A stretch of DNA of 64,000 nt. It comes from Argyresthia goedartella. Its lineage: Eukaryota; Arthropoda; Insecta; Lepidoptera; Argyresthiidae. The notes below the pieces were generated by a model. The model was not told where the DNA came from, made no database searches, and saw only the letters and a program-made list of their open reading frames with translations. Both the position numbers and the translations under genes were made by a program. Shown here piece by piece: positions 1 through 10,679 of this stretch. The stretch is taken from assembly GCA_949825045.1 (NCBI GenBank), contig OX463816.1, forward strand, positions 14,379,579-14,443,578, given 5' to 3'. Numbering within the stretch: position 1 is the stretch's first letter; each line of letters starts with the position of its first letter.

Positions 1-381
1 TCAAACACCCCATCCTTTTATGCGCCAAACATCACTTAAGTAAAATCATTTTTGAGCACTATCATAAAAATTATTATCACACGCAGGCCCACAACTACTC
101 TTAGCAAATGTAAGAAAAACCTTTTGGGTATTGGGAGGACGCAATCTTTCAAATCAAATCAAAAATCATTTATTTCCATAGGATGTTGTTACATCACTTA
201 GATCCGTCATTACATTTTTTTGGGTGAGTTCACTAACACAATGGCGGAATCTGTGGAGAAGAGCTCACCGAAGAAACTCCACAGTCGTCGCATCTTTTGC
301 GTTTCCTTTTTTAAATAAAATATTGTCAAATTACAAAATGAATGCTAATTATATATCGAAACAGCCTGTTACTCAAACAAT

Positions 382-1671
382 CTATTCCCATGGACATCTG
401 TCCTCTAAGTAATCAGATATCCTATAGTAACCTTTTTTATACAATTTCTGTTTTATTATTATTTTAAACTTGTCTAAAGGTAAGTTTTTAATATCATTAG
501 GGACCTTATTGTAATAGCGTATACAATTGCCTTTAAAAGAATTACTAATTTTATGTAGTCGGCTTACATAAGCAACCAACTTGTCTTTATTTCTAGTATT
601 AAAATTGTGTATATCACTGTACTTCTGAAAATTAGTTATATTTCTTTTTACACACACAAGATTGTCATAGATATATTGAGACACAAATGTCAGAATATTG
701 ATTTCTTTAAACTTTTCCCTCAGTGACACTCTAGGCCCTAATCTATAAATTGCACGAACAGCCCGTTTCTGCAGAATAAATATACTATTAGCATTCGCAG
801 CGTGACCCCACAATAAAATACCATAGGTCATTAGACTATGAAAGTAACTAAAGTAGACTAGTCTAGCGGTGTCTACGTCGGTAAGAGCTCTAATTTTTTT
901 AACTGCGAACGCTGCCGAACTCAGTCTGTTCGACAATTTATTTATATGAGGATCCCATTGTAGTTTGGCGTCTAAAGTAATGCCCAAAAAGACAGTCGAC
1001 TGCACAAGGTCCAATCTCTGTCCTTTTATAAATATGTCTGTAGTTACCGGGTTCACATTGGGTAACACGAATTTAATACATTTAGTTTTCTTTTCATTAA
1101 GTAATAAATTGTTAACAGTAAACCAGTTCACTATACTAGAGATAGCATTGTTTACCTCGTCATAATTTGATTGCTGTCTTTTAACTTTAAATATCAAAGA
1201 AGTATTATCGGCAAACAATACTAACCCATGTTTTGCTTTAACAAGGTAAGGTAAATCATTAATATATACTAAAAACAAGAAAGGATCAAGAATTGAACCT
1301 TGCGATACGCCCATACTTATTGAAACCCAGGTGATCTTTTCCCATTAACATCGACCATATGAACCCTATCTGTTAGATATGACTCCAAAAGGTCAAATGC
1401 CTGATCTTTTACACCATAATGGCGTAACTTCCTGACAAGAGTGTCATGATGGACGCAATCAAAAGCCATGGATAGATCGCAGAAGACACCTATTGCATCC
1501 GTTGCGTCTTCCCAGGCATCAAAAATATTGTCGATTAGTTCAACACCAGCATCGGCTGTTGAACGACCCTTTGTGAAACCAAACTGAGCAATATGAATTA
1601 AATTATTGAGATAAAAATTACTTTGCAATTGATTAAGTATGAGTTTTTCAAATATTTTGCTAATCGTTGGT
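382..1671 (-). pseudogene. LINE A reverse transcriptase, C-terminal half
   Basis: Two open stretches (1317-1671 and 382-1314) give the palm and thumb of a LINE reverse transcriptase: FGFTKGRSTADA, DLSMAFDCVHHD, a QGSILDPFLFLVYINDLP block, then FADNTSLIF. The catalytic box reads FADN instead of FADD, so a metal-binding Asp is replaced by Asn. A frame break lies at about 1315 just before the QGS block. The C-terminus ends in a KKGYYRISDYLEDR-type tail that is also present in the copy at 43270-44201, so both belong to one family. This half lacks the N-terminal part of the enzyme, which lies beyond LINE B. Confidence 0.88.
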
Positions 1672-2138
1672 AAAGTAAAAGTAAAGTAAAAATTTCGTTT
1701 ATTTACAAACAAATGTACATTTGATGGAATGCCCTGTGCCTCAAATTAGCGTGAGCTGTGTCTTGAGAGACAGTTTCTTCCCAAAAGTAGGTAATCAATC
1801 AATTACATTTTTGAGTACGATTCACACTTTAAGGCTGAAGTAGAATTATAACAAAATTAAGTAAGATAAAGGAAAAAAAAAAGAAATGATATTTTATTAC
1901 TATACAAAACAAAAGCTCTTCTCAAGGTGATATGTGTGTTTGTGAGTGTAGAGTATCATTATGTTAGTGTAGTGAATGTAAAGTTTGTGTGATTGTGCGT
2001 TTAGTGTGTGTAGGTGTATGAAGTGTAGTGAATGTGTGTGTATAATATTTGGTAATAATAATAATATATAAAAAATAAAATTATTGAAACTATGGAAACT
2101 TAAAGTTTCTATTGCTTTCTGTGGAATAGTTCTTAGAT

Positions 2139-5118
2139 TTAAGTAATGGAAATCAGCACGTTTTCGGTTTGATCATAGTCAAATGCACGGAGCCAACTTT
2201 TAATTTTAGTTTTTACAACATAGTTGTTTAACTTTTTTATGTTAATTACAGAGTTGATTTTATTGTCGAGGCGAGGAGCCATCGAGTCATACTGTATACG
2301 TGCGAATGCACTTTTTATTGCTGGTAGGGGACATCGAAACAACCTCCTGCCGTGATCCAGAATATATGGTACTGTGTGCTTGTGGTAGTATCTGATGCAT
2401 CTGTATACGAATGACTGGCGTATCCTCAGGACATTGGTTGTGTTGTGCACGAGAGCGGTGGGATGTCGAAAGGGAGCATACAGCAAAACTTTAATAACAG
2501 CGCGCTGTGCACGCTCAGCCCTCAAAAGCAGTGCCTTAGATGCTCCCCCCCATACACATATGCAGTACTCTACAACACAGTGGCACAGGGAGTTATAAGT
2601 TTGTAAGAGCAGAATTTTGTCTGCATAATTTCTTAAGTTTTTGAAGACATAAATCATTTTTCTTATACGATTAGCTGTTACTGTTATATGTGGCCCCCAG
2701 TTCAGTTTATCATCAATGATGACACCAAGATATTTGATGTGGGGTACTCTGGAGAGCATATCGCAGCTGTAAGTGGTGTTACTATAATCAAGCCTGTTGC
2801 ATGGGAAGGAGTGAATTTTTATTTCAAATTTACTGTTGGGGCTGCCTGCTTCTGTTTTGCTAAAACACATTTATTTTGTTTTTGAAGTATTCAGGGAAAG
2901 AAGATTGTCCTCCAACCATGCCGTCACGGTGCACAGACCAGTTTCTGTTCGGTTTTTTAACAAGTTCCCATGAATCCGCATGAAATAGTAAAACCGTGTC
3001 GTCTGCAAACATGTATAGGTCAGCAGCATTTATATTATTTTTGCACAGACTATTAATATAGATAATAAACAGACTTGGTCCGAGCGTGCTCCCCTGTGGT
3101 ACACCGTATGTACAAGCCTGATTCCCACTAAATGTACTACCTACACGGACACTTTGCTGTCTTCCAGAAAGATAGTCATTGAACCAGTTCAGGGTGATCC
3201 CACGTATTCCCATATTTTCTAGGCGCGAGAGGAGGATTGGTACACAGACGGTGTCAAAAGCCTTTTGGAGGTCTAGAAACACACCCAAACATTTTTCTCC
3301 CCTGTCCACATATCCAGCTATGTTGGAGGTCAGCTTCATAACAGCATCCTCGGTACTTCTTTTTTCTCTAAAACCGTACTGGTTATTAGCTAAGAGATTG
3401 TTTGTTTCGAGATATGTCATTAAACGTTTGTTCATTAGTTTTTCGATGATTTTGGAAAGCGTTGTCAGTAATGTGATGGGTCGGTAGTTTGAGGGGAGCT
3501 TCTTGTCAACAGTTTTATGGATAGGACAGACTATACCCCTTTTAAATATGTCAGGAAAGCTACTCCTACTAAAACTTAAGTTGCATAGGTGAGATAGTGG
3601 ACCAGCTAGCAGACGGGAAAAACTCTTTACAATAGTAGTTGGTATATTGTCCCAGCCGGGTGCACTGTTTGGTTTTAACATTGCTATGATGCGCTCAATC
3701 TCAGCCTGATCAGTCGGAGAGACCATCATCGAATTAGCAGGGGTAATTTTTGAGATGCTAGGTCTGCTAGTTTACTCTCAGATTTTCCAGTACGTTCCAG
3801 TATACCTTTTGCTAGGGTACCTCCTATCGAGGTGAAGTAGGCGTTAACTTTATCAAGTGACTCTCTATTGGACCCTTCTCAATATTAAGTAGATCTACAT
3901 TTGTTTCTTTTTTTGTATTTAGGTAACATATTTCTTTAATTAATTTCCATATTTCTTTTGCGTTGCCAGTATTATTTTTAAGCCGATTCTGATAATATTG
4001 TTTTTTGAGACTCTTTATTATTTTATTACAACAATTCCTATATTTCTTGTATTCCTCTCGCATTGTATAGTTGGTATTATTCTTTTTTAATTTCTTATAA
4101 ATGGTATCCCTAGTTCTAATTGATTTAAGTACAGACATTGTAATCCACGGTTTTAAGGGTTGGTTACGTTTGGGGATTTTGGTTGCAGTCGTGTTGTCAG
4201 TGATTATAGTTTGGAGGCAAGTGACCAGAGTTGCTGCTGCAGTATTAACGTCTTCCGTTAGGAAAAAAGGTTTCCAATCATGTTCTTCGAGTTGTTTGCC
4301 AATGCCTAAAGTATTGATAATGACTTTTTCATGGGATATTGCTTTGTTTATAGCTTCTGTGTGATTTAATAGAAGCATGATAGGATTGTGATCTGTAAAT
4401 TCGTTAAAAACTACCGTGTGCGCAAGTTTATTAGTTTTTACCATGAAATGGTCTAGGCATGTTTTATTGTGCGTAGGACGGTTAACACCTTGTCTTAGAC
4501 CATATGCAGCCAGCAGTTCTAGGTAATCTGCTGCATGACCAGTAATTTCATCCGGGATAATATTGATATTAATGTCACCTGTAAGTATTATGTTTTTACT
4601 ATTCATATTTTGTATTAGGTTGCCTAAAGAATTTATATAATTAGAGGGATCGCTAAAGGTGTATGGTCTATATGAGCAGATTAAAGTGGTGTCTTCACCT
4701 AGTTCCGTTACTATACAATTCCCATCTTCTATAAGTGCTTCCTTTTGTGATTTTATCGTCGTTTCCTCTCTAGTATATACTATGACTCCATCATTCTGAT
4801 TATAACTTCGTTTGGTACTGAAGTAGTTGTAGCCGTTAATGGTAGGTATTACACTTTTATCGTTTATCCAACATTCCGTCATTACAATCACATCAATGGG
4901 GGTTTCCAGAGAGGTGACGAAAACCATGAAGGAGTCAAAGTTAGCATTAACACTACGTATATTAACTGTTAGAATGCGTAGGTAGTTAGAGGGGAATCTA
5001 TGTTTTAAGGTCGTGGAGTATTCAGTTGTATCATCTAACTTTATGCAAGCTATTTCACCTGTCTCCTCTATCTCCCTCGCAATATTAGCGGCTATAGTAT
5101 TGAATTATAAGAAATGTT
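2139..5118 (-). pseudogene. LINE B ORF2: endonuclease-reverse transcriptase
   Basis: The N-terminus (about 5000-4390) is an apurinic-like endonuclease: LTVNIRSVNANFDS, the MTECW acid, CSYRP, a GDININI box in place of the usual GDFNID, LDHFM and TDHNPI. The reverse transcriptase follows (3729-2860) with LKPNSAPGWDNIP, NYRPITLLTT, YGFREKRSTEDA, DLQKAFDTV, YGVPQGSTLGPSLF and FADDTVLLF, so the catalytic FADD is intact. The thumb is 2870-2139. Frame breaks occur near 3868, near 3735 and around 2960-2980, and a stop lies near 2871. The minus-strand order is the same as in ordinary LINE ORF2 proteins. It is not translatable as one protein. Confidence 0.9.
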
Positions 5119-5399
5119 AGCAAGGGCACAAGTATTTTTAAGTTCGGAAATATAAGTTATCTTAAATTCGTAGATTGGCGTGTGTGTGTGTTGAATGTGG
5201 GATTGAATATATAGTGTAACAGAGGTAAATATATGTGATTTGTGTGTATGTATAGATGTATTATTTTGTATGTTATGATTGTGCGTGCATGTAAGGTAGA
5301 ATATAAACCAACATATTTTATGATATAGACATGATATGCTGTAGAGAGTGAACAACTGTGAGTGAGCAAAGAGCAAAAGCACAAATTGAGAGCGACTAG

Positions 5400-6356
5400 T
5401 CAGACTGACGGCAAAGCACTCGCTTTGAGTTTAGCAAGTACGCCCTCATCGTCGACCCTGATGAAGGGATGGTTCTCTGCTTTTCGGAGATATATTTTTC
5501 CATATGAGGTCCAGCAGAAGTTGTACCCATATAGCTTTGCAAAGTCGCGAGCCAGGAAATGGAGTTTTCTAGCCTTATATGTGAGGCATTCTGAGATATA
5601 TACTGGGGTCTCAGGACAGTTCATATTAAGGTGTTTCGTATTAAGTTTGTCTTTGTTATCTTTTTTATTATTGAATTTCTTGAGACCCTTCATGATGTTC
5701 TCCTTTGTAATAACCGAGGTAAATTCTATCACCAGAGGTTTTATCTCATCGGGTTTTGCGAATCCACGGTAGACATCTCTAATCTCCGACTTTTGGATTG
5801 GAATCCCCAGGGCTGCGCCAATATTTACAGTTATTTTCGAGAGATCTTCTTTGTCCTCAGCTTGTCTTTCCTTGGGAATGTTTCTGATCTCAATCTTAGT
5901 TGTATACGAGTATCTCTCAATATTGTCTAGTCTTGTCTCTAGGTCCTTGATGTATGATAAGTGTTATTTTCTTTCAATTCTGAGGCCCTCAAGTTCCTTT
6001 TGTATGTCGTTGTGCTTAGTATACAGAATTTCCATTGATGCCTGTATGTCTGCGTTTTGTGCAGCGAGCGCCTGATTTTGGGTTTTTATTTCTGCTAATG
6101 CAGCTTGTAGGTTGGCGAATTTATTTTTCTGCTCAGTCTCTGAATTCGAGAATAACTCTCTAATTTCGTCCTTCAGTTCAGCTAGTTCGCCTTCCCGTTT
6201 TCTCTTCATGTGACCAGTGTTCACATTATGTGTAATGCTATCAGCGAGATTAGGTAAACTGCCGCCAGTTCCTTGATCAAAATCCGATTCCGAGGCAGAG
6301 TCCATTGTACTAGCCGGGGCGCTTAGCTTCGGCGGCGGTGTGCGTTTAGTAGCCAT
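5400..6356 (-). pseudogene. LINE B ORF1: coiled-coil, RRM-like, FP-like C-terminus
   Basis: The likely start is the Met of MATKRTPPPKL at 6356; the upstream codons in the same frame look like 5' UTR. The first section (to 5964) has a basic KRKRE stretch and a Gln/Ala-rich coiled coil. A single frameshift at about 5965 leads to a second open stretch to 5400 with an RRM-like segment (IEIRNIPKE). It ends in a conserved ARKLHFLARDFAKLYGYNF...KIYLRK domain resembling the C-terminus of baculovirus FP-type proteins, which is common in insect LINE ORF1 proteins. The predicted role is an RNA-binding chaperone of the element's RNP. The domain naming is from memory of the family. Confidence 0.75.
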
Positions 6357-6719
6357 AGTCGCTAGCGCAAGGTGGTACCAGGGCGACAGCAGTGGACAGG
6401 TAGCGGACGCGTGTGCGGTGAGTAAGTGATGGGTGGAGCTGCACTTACTGATCAATGGGCGTGGGCGGGGCGTAGTAGATGTGGAGTACTACCGGGTCTG
6501 TTGGCGGGGTGTAGGCGGAGCTCGGTGGTGACTCAGCGCGTATAGTAGTGGAGTCGGGATGAGCTTCGCCGTGCTGTGTGTGAGCAGCTGCGCACCTTCT
6601 ATTAGCGTATGCGCTCCTAATATTTGGTACGGATTTAATTTTGATGAATAACCTTTAATTTTAATGATTTAATGAACAAAAGCACTGTAGACGCGTGTAC
6701 TCAGAGCTGAGGTCCGGGG

Positions 6720-7222
6720 GTTGGTAGTATCGATATGGGTCTAAAATTGGTGGGGTCTGATGTACTACCAGCTTTGAATAAAGGTATAACTTTACTTAGT
6801 TTCATCAAGTCAGGAAATACACCATTATCTATACATTGATTAAATATACAACAAAGGTGAGGTGCAATACAATCTACAATGGAACTAATAATTTTTACTG
6901 ATAGACCATGGGCGTCAGCTGTCTTTTTCATTTCCAGGGATTTAAACGCTTTTACAATGTCTTCATTATTTACATGCCTAAATTTAAAATCTGTTTTACA
7001 TTCCTCAAAGTTTTGTTTAAGTATAGATTCAGCAGCAGCGGGAGATGAATTTAAAGACTTGTTTGTTGAAACTGGAATGTCCGTAAAGAAATTTTCGAAA
7101 GCTTTTGCTACTTCTAGGTCTGTACTTAGCAATTGATTATCTATCTTAAGCTTGAAGTTATTATGTGTAGCTTTGGCCTTTCCAGTCTCTCTGTTTATAA
7201 TTTGCCAAGTCGTTTTCATTAC
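6720..7222 (-). pseudogene. LINE A reverse transcriptase, N-terminal part
   Basis: Minus-strand reading gives [11 protein letters not shown] near 7200, then MKKTADAHGLSVKIISS (usual form K-S-P-G-x-D), HLCCIFNQCIDNGVFPD, KLSKVIPLFKAGS and NFRPISILPT. At that point it stops against LINE B. These are the fingers and first palm blocks of a Jockey-like reverse transcriptase, and the missing continuation is at 382-1671. The last codons of the open frame (PGPQL) are LINE B 5' UTR. The sequence upstream of 7222 is unrelated, so the element is 5'-truncated. Confidence 0.85.
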
Positions 7223-7286
7223 ATTGCTAGAAAGCAATGTAATGAAATTGCATTGCATGCCATTGCATTTCATTCATTGCATTACT
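7223..7286. repeat. ATTGC-rich junction with a perfect 12-bp inverted repeat
   Basis: Between the truncated LINE A and the BEL remnant lies about 64 bp made largely of ATTGCATT-like words. It begins with a perfect 12-bp inverted repeat, CATTACATTGCT and AGCAATGTAATG, separated by AGAA and overlapping the LINE edge. It does not belong to either neighbour by coding content and may be filler from a break repair event or a short tandem array. Confidence 0.6.
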
Positions 7287-8296
7287 CAAAGAAAGTCGTT
7301 CATTCCTGTGTTCATTGTACTCGGCTTAAAGCAAAACCTGTGCAACCAATAATGGGTAATCTTCCAACAGATAGAACTCACTTAGAATTCCCCTTTCTTA
7401 ACACAGGGCTTGATTACGCCGGACCAGTGCTGACTGTCGATCAGAAAGGAAGAGGCAGCAAGCTACAAAAATCCTACATATGCGTCTTTGTGTGTTTTGC
7501 AGTAAAGGCAGTCCACCTCGAGCTTGTTTCAGACCTCACGAAGGCAGCATTTCTGGCCGCATTTTCTCGATTCATATCGAGGAGAGGAAAACCTCAAAAG
7601 GTTTTCTCCGACAACGGATCTTCATTCGTCGGTGGTTTCAATGAACTAAATGTATTTTTAAATTCAGTATCGAACGACATAAAATTAGAGGTTGCTGATC
7701 TCGGCATTGACATTAATTTTATACCTGCCTATACGCCTCACTTTGGAGGCCTTTGGGAGTCCGCTGTTAAGCAAGTAAAACATCACCTGAGGAGAATCCT
7801 TAGTCTCACTCACTTAACATTTGAAGAACTCACAACCTGCCTTGTCCAAATAGAAGCTATTTTAAACTCCAGACCTTTAATGCCTTTATCATCTGATCCT
7901 TCTGATCTTACCTATCTTACTCCTTCCCACTTCCTAATCGGACGCCCACTCACGTCGGTCCCATCTCCATAATTGCTGGACATCAACATCAAGCGCCTGG
8001 AACGCTTTCAACGGGTAGAAAAACTTAAACAGCACTTTTGGGAACGCTTCACTAATGAGTTCGTGTCTCTTCTTCAGCAGAAGATCAAGTGGCACTCATC
8101 AACAGGTCACCTCAACCTCGGTGACATGGTTCTCGTTAAAGACGCCAACCGACCTCCACTTTTATGGCTCTTGGGTAGAGTCACTGCTGTACATCCCGGA
8201 AGCGATGGTGTCATTCGAGTGGCTGACATCCTGACGAAGAAAGGAAACATAAAGAGGGCGTATACCAACTTATGCCCTCTCCCTAAGGAACCTTGA
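7287..8296 (+). pseudogene. BEL/Pao retrotransposon integrase and C-terminal Pol remnant
   Basis: The plus-strand frame reads [11 protein letters not shown] (rest of the zinc-binding region), then an rve integrase core with Asp in GLDYAGP, Asp in [11 protein letters not shown] and Glu in [10 protein letters not shown], the DDE triad. It continues with [16 protein letters not shown] and [12 protein letters not shown], typical of BEL/Pao. An in-frame stop at 7970-7972 is followed by the DUF5641-like C-terminal domain (FWERFTNEFVSLLQQKIKW, GDMVLVKD, LGRVTAVHPGSDG, RVADILTKKG) ending at 8296. Gag, protease, reverse transcriptase and RNase H are missing, so the copy is 5'-truncated and inactive. 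Confidence 0.9.
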
Positions 8297-8315
8297 ACAC
8301 TTCAACGCGGGCAGT

Positions 8316-8541
8316 GTTGGCACCATAGCCAAGACCTGATCTACGAGGGGCGAGGGGGGTTCCTCGCTCAGCCAATCACATTCATTCTGATCGTCGCTTT
8401 AATGCAACTCACGTCTGTTGTTGTATTACTTAGTCCGTTTAATTATTATAAAGCTGTTGTATCAGCATAAACCTAGCTGCAGTTTGATTCTCGACCTCAA
8501 GACCCTGAACAAGGATAAGGAGAGGATCTTTCACTCACCAC
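8316..8541 (+). mobile_element. 3' LTR of the BEL/Pao remnant (3' end approximate)
   Basis: Twenty bases after the Pol stop codon, a short purine-rich stretch (GCGGGCAG) leads into TGTTGGCACC, the usual start of a BEL LTR. The following 200-odd bases are non-coding. I place the end near CACTCACCA at about 8541; without a second LTR the 3' border cannot be fixed. Confidence 0.55.
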
Positions 8542-8597
8542 TTAGCATGCATTGCTCCCTTATCTTTTTTATGGTGGCGACAACCAATTTGTCTTAC

Positions 8598-8883
8598 AGC
8601 TCTCTAGCCTTCTTTTCGGCGTAACAAAAAATCTTGGGCATCAATTCTTTGCACGTGGCGAGCCCGTCTTTTGCGGCTGGGTAAAGGGCTTCAAAGTCCT
8701 GAATGAGGAGCCGCCAGTCTTCTGACCCCTTCACTACAGGAAACTGGTTTAAATATTCTTGGAGCTTGCCCTTTTCGCAATAGGAAGAATATAGACGGGC
8801 TCTGACCGTCTCTGACCACAGTTTCTTAATTGTCGGCCAGGGAACGCCCACGAGGTTTCCAGCCACCTGGTTGATAGAGCTTT
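8598..8883 (-). CDS. Exon 2 of an unrecognised gene (possibly pseudogene)
   Basis: On the minus strand, TTTCAG is followed at 8883 by GATGAAGTAGAG-type coding sequence. The long open stretch reads VGVPWPTIKKLWSETVRARL, FPVVKGSEDWRLLIQDFEAL and CKELMPKIFCYAEKKAREL, ending at a GTAAGA donor (exon end 8598). With the phase given by the exon at 10373-10439, the first residues read NEVELVKAL. A one-base shift near 8855 is then needed to enter the long frame, so either this copy is broken or the splice model is off. The protein was not recognised; it is charged and helical without membrane segments. Any next exon would lie in the transposon-filled region to the left. Confidence 0.4.
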
Positions 8884-9157
8884 GACCAACTCTACTTCAT
8901 CTGAAACAAAATTAATAATATGAATATAATGTGGTAAAATAAAGAATTTTTGTATGTACCTACAATCCGTACATTACCCAAGGATTAATTGCATTGCACA
9001 AGATTTTTATTCGTACACAATACCTAACTGATCGCCACCGCGGTTCGTCAACGCAGACGCGAGCTAAACGCGTTGGTTTGGTCAAGCCTTTAGTGGGTCG
9101 TTTTGGTTGCAAATACTTAACTTCTTCGACAACTATGTCGTCGACAACAATAACAGT

Positions 9158-10327
9158 TGTAGTGTTATGTTACTTACGTGCTATTTACCGGTCTTTTCAG
9201 CTGGATACTTGCTGAGCTGTACAGCTTGTTATTTGGTATCACCTTTATTTTCATACGACCCTGTAACGTTTTAAACCATAAGAACACATTAACAAATCAT
9301 TTTCGCTTCATATTTTCACATTATCAGGACTTCTAAATCGATAGCGAAGGGGTTTACCTTTGGTGACCTTGTATTTGGCTTTCTCCGAAATTCTGCAATC
9401 TCGGGCTTCGTGCGCGCTGGTGCGCTACCCTTCTTTCTTTCGCTGTTATGTAATTTTGGCTATGTGAACTTGTTAAATTTTATATTACGAGCCTGCAACC
9501 AAAATCTGACATTTGTTATGTTGTTGTTTATCTGGTTGTCATGGCAATGTCCATTCAAACTCGTTAGAGGTCTGATATGTTTGCTTCAATACTTTTATAA
9601 AAATACTTTTTCTCTCTTGGCCACTCACAAAAATTGCTTTTAATTTAAATAATTTTTAGAACTCTCCAAAAAGGGTATAAGAGCGGAACATTTCTGAAAT
9701 TCTGAAGTCTCACTTCAGTTCTCATACAAGAAGAATCACCTAAAGGCCTTATCCCGGGGTCGCACTGCCCCGGGATCCTGCGAGCCGTTACTGCAACGCG
9801 ATCCTGCGAGCCGTTACTGCAACGCGATCCTGCGAGCCTCAACCCTGTTCAGCGCTTCGCTGAGTCTCCACTTCACCTACCCGTTCTCGGCTACACCTGC
9901 ATCCTGGTCATCACTTCATTGAGTCTCCTCTCCACTTCACCTGGCCGTTCTCGGCTACACCTGCTCATCAGGGACTTCAGGCCGACACGCTACCAGGGCC
10001 CCTACTCCTGCTGCTCGTCGGGGTCTGATGACCGATAGGCCGCCGGCCACACTCTCCGACTGCAATTCCTACATCGCCCACCAGTGCCTCCACTGACCGG
10101 TCCAGACGTCTACTGCTTCATCGGTCTCCTACTCTCCGTGTCCTCCGCTTCCTTTTTTATACCTAGACATCTGTATTTTTTATAAAACCTGTTCTCATTT
10201 CATCCACCCTCATCTTCTTATCATTTTTCTATAGTCATCATATATAGCCCTAATAAACGGTCATTTCTAAATTTTATCCTGGTTGTTTTCTGTTAGGTTC
10301 TGGTTAGGTAAATATCTGTACACGACA
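9158..10327. mobile_element. Solo LTR with CAGT target-site duplication
   Basis: This 1,170-bp segment starts TGTAGTGTTATG and ends TACACGACA. It is flanked on both sides by CAGT (9154-9157 and 10328-10331). It contains a TATA-like GGGTATAAGAG at about 9674, a C-rich leader-like region and AATAAA within CCTAATAAACGG near 10250, all in plus orientation. There is no internal coding region. TG...CA ends, a 4-bp duplication and no body indicate a solo LTR left by LTR-LTR recombination, most likely from a gypsy-type element. It sits in the intron between the exons at 10373-10439 and 8598-8883. Confidence 0.8.
9774..9838. repeat. 26-bp tandem repeat inside the solo LTR
   Basis: The unit GATCCTGCGAGCCGTTACTG plus six bases occurs at 9774 and 9800, with a third partial copy from 9826. 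A looser duplication of a CTTCACCT...TTCTCGGCTACACCTGC block follows at about 9868-9970. Short tandem blocks in the transcribed part of an LTR are common. Confidence 0.8.
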
Positions 10328-10372
10328 CAGTGCGAGTAGGTAATAAATAATAGTAACTAGGTATCTACTTAC

Positions 10373-10439
10373 TGGCAAAGTGTTCGACGACTTCTTCATC
10401 AAAACCCCATTTTCTGAAGAGGTGTCCCATTGGATCCAT
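10373..10439 (-). CDS. Exon 1 of an unrecognised gene
   Basis: Minus-strand ATG at 10439 opens MDPMGHLFRKWGFDEEVVEHFA and ends at a strong donor (CCA|GTAAGTAG) after 10373, leaving phase 1. The acceptor TTTCAG at 8884 accepts this phase and gives NEVELVKAL. The amphipathic N-terminus with K-W-G-F and E-x-V-V-E-x-F resembles the start of small SAM-like domains found in some insect proteins, but this is only an impression. The two parts are separated by a solo LTR. Confidence 0.45.
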
Positions 10440-10679
10440 AATTATTACACTTGCATTCACTGAATAGGTACACAATGTAGAGAGCGCACTTGTAACTTTT
10501 TTACACATGAACGTCACGCAAGATCAAGCGAACTCGAAGTTCGAACTGACTGGCATGCACTGCCCAAATTGCTACCTGCACGACCTTTGCCCGCGCGCCC
10601 CTCGCCCCCCGCCCGAGACTATGTGCATACGCACGATATAATTTCGTTAAAATTCTAATTTGCATTAAAATTCTATATG

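Larger units (their letters stand above)
1673..6719 (-). mobile_element. LINE B, near full-length, inserted in LINE A
   Basis: A roughly 5-kb non-LTR retrotransposon on the minus strand. Order in transcription direction: GC-rich 5' UTR (6719-6357), ORF1 (6356-5400), a spacer with CA-rich repeats (5399-about 5118), ORF2 with endonuclease and reverse transcriptase (about 5118-2139), and a GT-rich 3' UTR ending in a TTTAC-type tandem tail at 1673-1690. The flanking GTTGGTA repeats mark the ends. It has several frameshifts and stops, so it is dead, but both ORFs and both ends are recognisable. ORF1 plus an apurinic-like endonuclease fits the Jockey superfamily (CR1/Jockey-like); the exact clade was not determined. 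Confidence 0.85.
152..7222 (-). mobile_element. LINE A (Jockey/CR1-like), interrupted by LINE B
   Basis: An old non-LTR retrotransposon read on the minus strand. Its 5' remaining part is 6720-7222 and its 3' part is 152-1672. The 3' end carries a short GATTT-type tandem tail (about 152-165 on the plus strand), as in LINEs that end in microsatellites. The reverse transcriptase reads up to the RPISILPT motif at 6720 and resumes at LPTISKIFEKL near 1671, so 1673-6719 is an insertion. GTTGGTA occurs at 1666-1672 and 6720-6726 and is the likely target-site duplication. The 5' end is truncated at about 7222. Confidence 0.85.

Noticed and set aside
5092..5384. Minus ORFs rich in His/Thr/Ile between LINE B ORF1 and ORF2
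   Set aside because: They come from CA-rich repeats in the inter-ORF spacer and show no conserved protein.
10373..10439. Joining exon 10373-10439 to the Cys-rich gene as its last exon
   Set aside because: It starts with its own ATG, has a donor on its 3' side, lacks an acceptor and contains no Cys.
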